Positions 60,432 through 64,000 of a stretch of DNA of 64,000 nt are shown in pieces. The notes beneath the pieces are model-generated. The model did no database searches, was not told the origin of the DNA, and saw only the letters and a program-made list of their open reading frames with translations. The first letter of the stretch is position 1, and each line of letters begins with the position of its first letter. Source of the DNA: Mucilaginibacter corticis (GTDB taxonomy: Bacteria > Bacteroidota > Bacteroidia > Sphingobacteriales > Sphingobacteriaceae); the NCBI RefSeq assembly GCF_007558865.1, contig NZ_VLPK01000002.1, positions 310,001 to 374,000 on the forward strand, written 5' to 3'. The position numbers were made by a program, and so were the translations under genes.

Positions 60432-61796
60432 TTACCTTGCATATACTGCCCAGCCGGCTTTGGTCCAGTCTGTACCAGTAGGGTCAACTGCACCTACGTA
60501 GGTTGTTTTGGTAAAGAAAGCATCGCTTAATGCAGTGCCGGTAAATGCTGCACCATTTAATGCCGGCGAGCCTGTTTTTGGCATCAAATTAGGTGCTTGG
60601 TTATTAAAAGGATCCGTTAAACCAACATCCGTAGCATTGGCAAAAGATTTACTACCGTCACGGGTTTCAACCAATGATTTTAGTGTTGCCGCGGTTAACG
60701 CTACAGAGGTTAATTTATCTGTTTGATAGTTGGCGCCGTATGATTGCAGCAAACTGTTTCTGAAACCACTTTCGCTATTAACGTAGTAAGTAGCTGTAGG
60801 GTCATTATCAATATCCATACCGGCTTTTTGCCCACCCATAACGATAGAATTGGCCAGGATAAATTTAGCACCTCTTCTCCAGCGCATACCGTAGCCATAA
60901 TCTGCAGAGACGCCGCTTGCGTTATTCGGGCCAATTGCTGTAAAGTTAGACATCACCGGGAAAGTAACAGGCGTGCTCATATAGCCCAAAGCATCTTTGG
61001 TATTATCTACTTCAAAATTGTTAGAAATATCGCCGGTAGTACCTTTGTTATCTGTAAATGTGGGGTCTTTAATTGATACAGCAAACTGTATTTTACCGTG
61101 GTATCCATCGTCCATATCAAAATCATCGTCAGCGCAGTTATAAGCTATTAAATATTTAGCGTTAAATGCCCCTCCAAAAAATTCAAACGCGTCATCAAGA
61201 CCGCGAACTACCTCAATATGGTCGACAGTTGTACCGCTACCTACGGTGTACATGCTTAGTCCGTTTATTTCATCGCCCGGATTTACAGCTTTACCGCCAT
61301 ATTCAATACGTACATATTGTAAAACGCCGGAATTATCAGCGTCATTAGTGCCGCCAAATTTTTGATGGGCAACATCAACACCACCTTCTAACACAGTGTG
61401 GTTTTCATTGCCTGTAGCCAAGCCAACAATTACTAAGCCGCCAAGGTCACCCGGTTTACGGTCCGTCTCGTTAGATGTAAATACAATCGGTTTGTCTGCA
61501 GTACCCTGCGCCATAATTTTACTGCCTTTGTATATAACCAATACCCCTGCAGAATCTTTGTTGCTCACTATTTTAGTACCGGGATCAATAGTTAGTGTTG
61601 CATTGTTATCAACATAAACGTAACCCCTTAAGCGATATACCTTATCGGCTGTCCAATGCTGACTGGCAGTAATAACACCCCGTACATCAACCTTACCGTT
61701 GCTCACAATGGGAGTTGTCCCGCTGTCATTCTTTTTACTGCACGATGCTAATCCAAGTAGCCCTGCAAGTCCTAATAAATAAATGTTCTTTTTCAT
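60432..61796 (-). CDS. Beta-helix lipoprotein paired with TonB-dependent receptor
   Basis: 454 residues. Lipobox GLASC with Cys19 followed by SKKND. Strand-rich modules: NATLTIDPGTKIVSNKDSAG, VIYKGSKIMAQGTADKPIVF, GDLGGLVIVG and VLQYVRIEYGG match the shape of the lipoprotein at 47736. The acidic stretch CADDDFDMDDGYHGKIQF (around 215-232) is typical of this family and could bind a divalent metal. Likely surface lipoprotein that presents ligand to the receptor encoded directly upstream (27-base gap). I know of no enzyme activity. Confidence 0.85.
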   Translation of the reverse strand: MKKNIYLLGLAGLLGLASCSKKNDSGTTPIVSNGKVDVRGVITASQHWTADKVYRLRGYVYVDNNATLTIDPGTKIVSNKDSAGVLVIYKGSKIMAQGTADKPIVFTSNETDRKPGDLGGLVIVGLATGNENHTVLEGGVDVAHQKFGGTNDADNSGVLQYVRIEYGGKAVNPGDEINGLSMYTVGSGTTVDHIEVVRGLDDAFEFFGGAFNAKYLIAYNCADDDFDMDDGYHGKIQFAVSIKDPTFTDNKGTTGDISNNFEVDNTKDALGYMSTPVTFPVMSNFTAIGPNNASGVSADYGYGMRWRRGAKFILANSIVMGGQKAGMDIDNDPTATYYVNSESGFRNSLLQSYGANYQTDKLTSVALTAATLKSLVETRDGSKSFANATDVGLTDPFNNQAPNLMPKTGSPALNGAAFTGTALSDAFFTKTTYVGAVDPTGTDWTKAGWAVYAR

Positions 61797-61823
61797 TTGA
61801 ATTGATTACTTTGTTTTGATCCT

Positions 61824-64000
61824 CTATTTTGTTGTTCCGAAATTGTATTTGAATGATATTACCGCGCCTGTACCCATATAGCGTTGCTGAATGATCTTGT
61901 CTTCTTTACTATTGAATGCAGTTTTATCTAATGAACCATAGTTATAGTAGTAGGCATAAGCTTGATGGAAAAGATCAGAAAGGGTAAGCTTAAGCTCTGC
62001 ATGTTTGTTCAGCACTGTTTTGCTGATCTGAAAATCAACAACGTCGCGCGGGCGTTCATAAATGTCTATTGCATTTCCTTCGCCGCGAAAAGCCAGTCGC
62101 TGGCCAATGCGGTTATACAACAGGTTGAAAGAAAGATTGCCATCTGTAGTGAGGTAATATAAACCCGAGTTGATCAGGTAAGGCGACTGACCTTGTAGTG
62201 GTGTAGAAATAGTACGGTTAGGTAAAACTACCTTAGCGTCAATGTATGAAGCATTCACATAAAAAGTCAGATTTCTGAAGAATTGTTGCCCGCCAATAAA
62301 ACTGAGCTTTTTTCTGATCTCCATTTCAGCACCGTAATCAGTAGAACTTAGCGCGTTAGCATAAGAAAGAATGTTATTGCCCTGGTTAACCTGCTCTATA
62401 GGGTTGGTAAACTTCTTGTAAAAAGCAGATACTGAAATAATTTCTCCGCCTGATGGATAGAACTCGAAACGAAAGTCTGCATTGGCGATCTTACTGCGAA
62501 CCAGATCAGGGTTACCTACAATAATATAATTGGTTTGATAATCGAAAAAGCGATAGTCGGCAAGTTCTCTGAATTCAGGGCGGTTAAGCGAGCTGAAATA
62601 AGCCAGGCGCAGGTTAGTTTTTGCTGTAAGGTTATAAGTTAAATTGGCTGATGGCAAAATATCTGTGTTATTGTAATCCCGTTCGCCTTTTCCTTTGGCT
62701 GCAAGCGTTTGGTTATAATGCTCTGCCCTTGCTCCCCAAATTAAATGGAGTTTATCTGTGAAGCTGTTGTTTAGCATCAGGTAGCCCGCATTAAGATTAG
62801 CGGTTCCATCATAATCGGTTGAACTTAGGTCAAGGCGTGCAAGGGCCAGGTTGTTTTGTACTATGCTACTCGGGCTGAAAATGTTACCCAGGTTAACGCC
62901 ATTATTTAATGCAATTGGGTTGCTGCCATTTATTGAAGTTTGATTAACATAGCCCAACGCGTCGGTACTGAAATTACGGTCGCGGTATGAAAATAGCCCC
63001 CCGACTTTCAGCTGCTGGCCTATATTATTCCATTTGAATGGATAAGTCAAGTTTGCTGTAACGCCGTAAATATTTTCATGCAATGATGAATATACTCGCC
63101 CAAGATCATTAGGCTTAGGGCTGTTTTCGTTGGAAAAATCTACATATTCCGGTTGATTGAGCGGCGTGTAAATAGTTACTATTCGCTGATCCGGCATATT
63201 CCTGTAGGATAAGCCGTACGACGCATTCCAATTAAACTGTATGTTTCGTTTGCTAAAAGTATGTGTACCCTCCAGCACAGAAGAATATAAGCCATTTTGA
63301 GAGGTTTCGTTTGAAAAACCACGGTACCTTAATGGATTTGTCTGGCTCGACTCAAAATTTAAACCATTGTTGGTTTGTTCAAATTTGACGGTAAAATCAT
63401 TATTGTACAGATTTCGCCAGGCTATTTTGTTCCGGCCATAAGAATAAGCCAGGTTTAATAAACCACCAAGCCCTTTTGTAGCCGCATAGCTGTTCCGGTC
63501 AAAACTATAATTTACCAGCTGATTAGCTGTACCTGTATTGGCGGCATTATATTCTGTCCTGTCGCCTGTCGTTAGTTGCTGCGATGCACGATAGTTTAAG
63601 CTGAAAATGTAGCCGATACGATTGTTATCAGCTAAAGTTTTTGAATTTCCGGTGGTTAACTGTAAACCCGCATTAGGCAAACTATTTACGTTATGATAAG
63701 TAAACGTATTAGGAAACTTTGACGCGATATCGATTTTTTGCTGATCGGTTAAAGCGCTGTAATTGGCTTTCGCATTGGTATATGCGTCAGGCAACTTGCG
63801 CGACCCATCATCAAAACCCAGGAAGTCAAGCCCGCCATGAGGTTGCGGGTTGACGAAATTTTTAAACGTTGTATTACTATTATAGCCAACATTTACAGTT
63901 AATTCTAAAAACTTACGTTCAGGAAGATCTTTTGTAGTGGTTTTTACAGTTCCACCGCTAAAGTCGCCGGGCAGATCGGGCGTAGCTGTTTTATAAATAA
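61824..64000 (-). CDS. TonB-dependent receptor, N-terminus outside the window
   Basis: About 725 residues are visible and the frame stays open to base 64000; the apparent internal start at 63794 is a TTG Leu codon inside the protein. The upstream part encodes the plug motif PDLPGDFSGGTVKTTTKDLP (near 63900-63990), matching PDMEGDASGGVVNLVMKSAP in the receptor at 44806. The barrel has SLNRPEFRELADYRFFD and SAFYKKFTNPIEQV, again shared with the other receptor's GGFYKHLTNPIETS. It belongs to the same TIGR01782-like group. Partnered with the beta-helix lipoprotein downstream. Confidence 0.92.
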   Translation of the reverse strand, partial: IYKTATPDLPGDFSGGTVKTTTKDLPERKFLELTVNVGYNSNTTFKNFVNPQPHGGLDFLGFDDGSRKLPDAYTNAKANYSALTDQQKIDIASKFPNTFTYHNVNSLPNAGLQLTTGNSKTLADNNRIGYIFSLNYRASQQLTTGDRTEYNAANTGTANQLVNYSFDRNSYAATKGLGGLLNLAYSYGRNKIAWRNLYNNDFTVKFEQTNNGLNFESSQTNPLRYRGFSNETSQNGLYSSVLEGTHTFSKRNIQFNWNASYGLSYRNMPDQRIVTIYTPLNQPEYVDFSNENSPKPNDLGRVYSSLHENIYGVTANLTYPFKWNNIGQQLKVGGLFSYRDRNFSTDALGYVNQTSINGSNPIALNNGVNLGNIFSPSSIVQNNLALARLDLSSTDYDGTANLNAGYLMLNNSFTDKLHLIWGARAEHYNQTLAAKGKGERDYNNTDILPSANLTYNLTAKTNLRLAYFSSLNRPEFRELADYRFFDYQTNYIIVGNPDLVRSKIANADFRFEFYPSGGEIISVSAFYKKFTNPIEQVNQGNNILSYANALSSTDYGAEMEIRKKLSFIGGQQFFRNLTFYVNASYIDAKVVLPNRTISTPLQGQSPYLINSGLYYLTTDGNLSFNLLYNRIGQRLAFRGEGNAIDIYERPRDVVDFQISKTVLNKHAELKLTLSDLFHQAYAYYYNYGSLDKTAFNSKEDKIIQQRYMGTGAVISFKYNFGTTK

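Noticed and set aside
61824..63794. Complete receptor starting at 63794
   Set aside because: The codon there is TTG (Leu) and the frame continues with plug-domain sequence to the window edge.
1..64000. CRISPR arrays, tRNA, rRNA, insertion sequences or phage genes
   Set aside because: No regular spaced repeats, cloverleaf-like segments, transposase, integrase or phage structural genes were seen by reading; a search tool could still find a tRNA I missed.

Overview
The window looks like chromosomal DNA of a Bacteroidota bacterium, most likely family Sphingobacteriaceae (Mucilaginibacter/Pedobacter-like). Supporting signs are several TonB-dependent or TonB-like outer-membrane barrels with carboxypeptidase-regulatory N-termini, DUF4097 and DUF6515 proteins, an alpha-2-macroglobulin/PbpC pair, GH92 and GH106-type glycosidases, many lipoproteins with a CSKK-type start, promoters resembling TAnnTTTG, and no consistent Shine-Dalgarno. 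The genus is an inference. I saw no rRNA, tRNA, CRISPR array, insertion sequence or integrase.

Layout. 1-1141: two leftward short-chain dehydrogenases, one cut by the window edge. 1294-3687: secreted or small proteins (glycine-rich DUF6515 protein, SnoaL-like lipoprotein, unknown). 3762-9958: leftward tripartite RND efflux operon (outer-membrane factor, permease, adaptor) with a small membrane protein upstream. 10096-13353: rightward hydrolases, a DUF3050 protein and a methyltransferase. 13631-13996: an SMR-like membrane protein. 14199-17705: a GH106-type glycosidase and a cupin, closed by a 20-bp perfect terminator shared with a convergent esterase. 18604-21154: a DyP-type peroxidase and an unknown membrane protein with an internal duplication. 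21325-26829: ECF sigma factor, anti-sigma factor, two DUF4097 proteins and an outer-membrane barrel. 27140-28397: an AvrRpt2-like cysteine peptidase lipoprotein and an unknown secreted partner. 28694-36678: bacterial alpha-2-macroglobulin and penicillin-binding protein 1C. 36726-41207: GH92 glycosidase and SGNH esterase. 41408-44563: an outer-membrane barrel and a TetR regulator.

44806-51381 is a rightward operon of a TonB-dependent receptor, a beta-helix lipoprotein, a propeller-like lipoprotein and a metallophosphoesterase. A terminator-shaped hairpin lies inside the start of the third gene. 60432-64000 holds a second receptor (cut by the window edge) with a second beta-helix lipoprotein, so the same receptor/lipoprotein pair occurs twice and without SusD.

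The most interesting region is 51509-60100. Nine leftward genes overlap or sit within 12 bases of each other: a GT-B-like transferase, an SpsF-like cytidylyltransferase, a two-subunit transketolase, a class III aminotransferase, an SDR, a HAD phosphatase fused to a NeuB-type synthase that lacks the usual SAF domain, a fatty acid hydroxylase/sterol desaturase-family membrane enzyme and an SMR-like protein. This reads as a pathway for an unusual nonulosonic-type sugar: transketolase and aminotransferase build the acceptor, NeuB adds PEP, the fused HAD domain removes phosphate, SpsF activates with CTP and the GT-B protein transfers. The product cannot be read from sequence.
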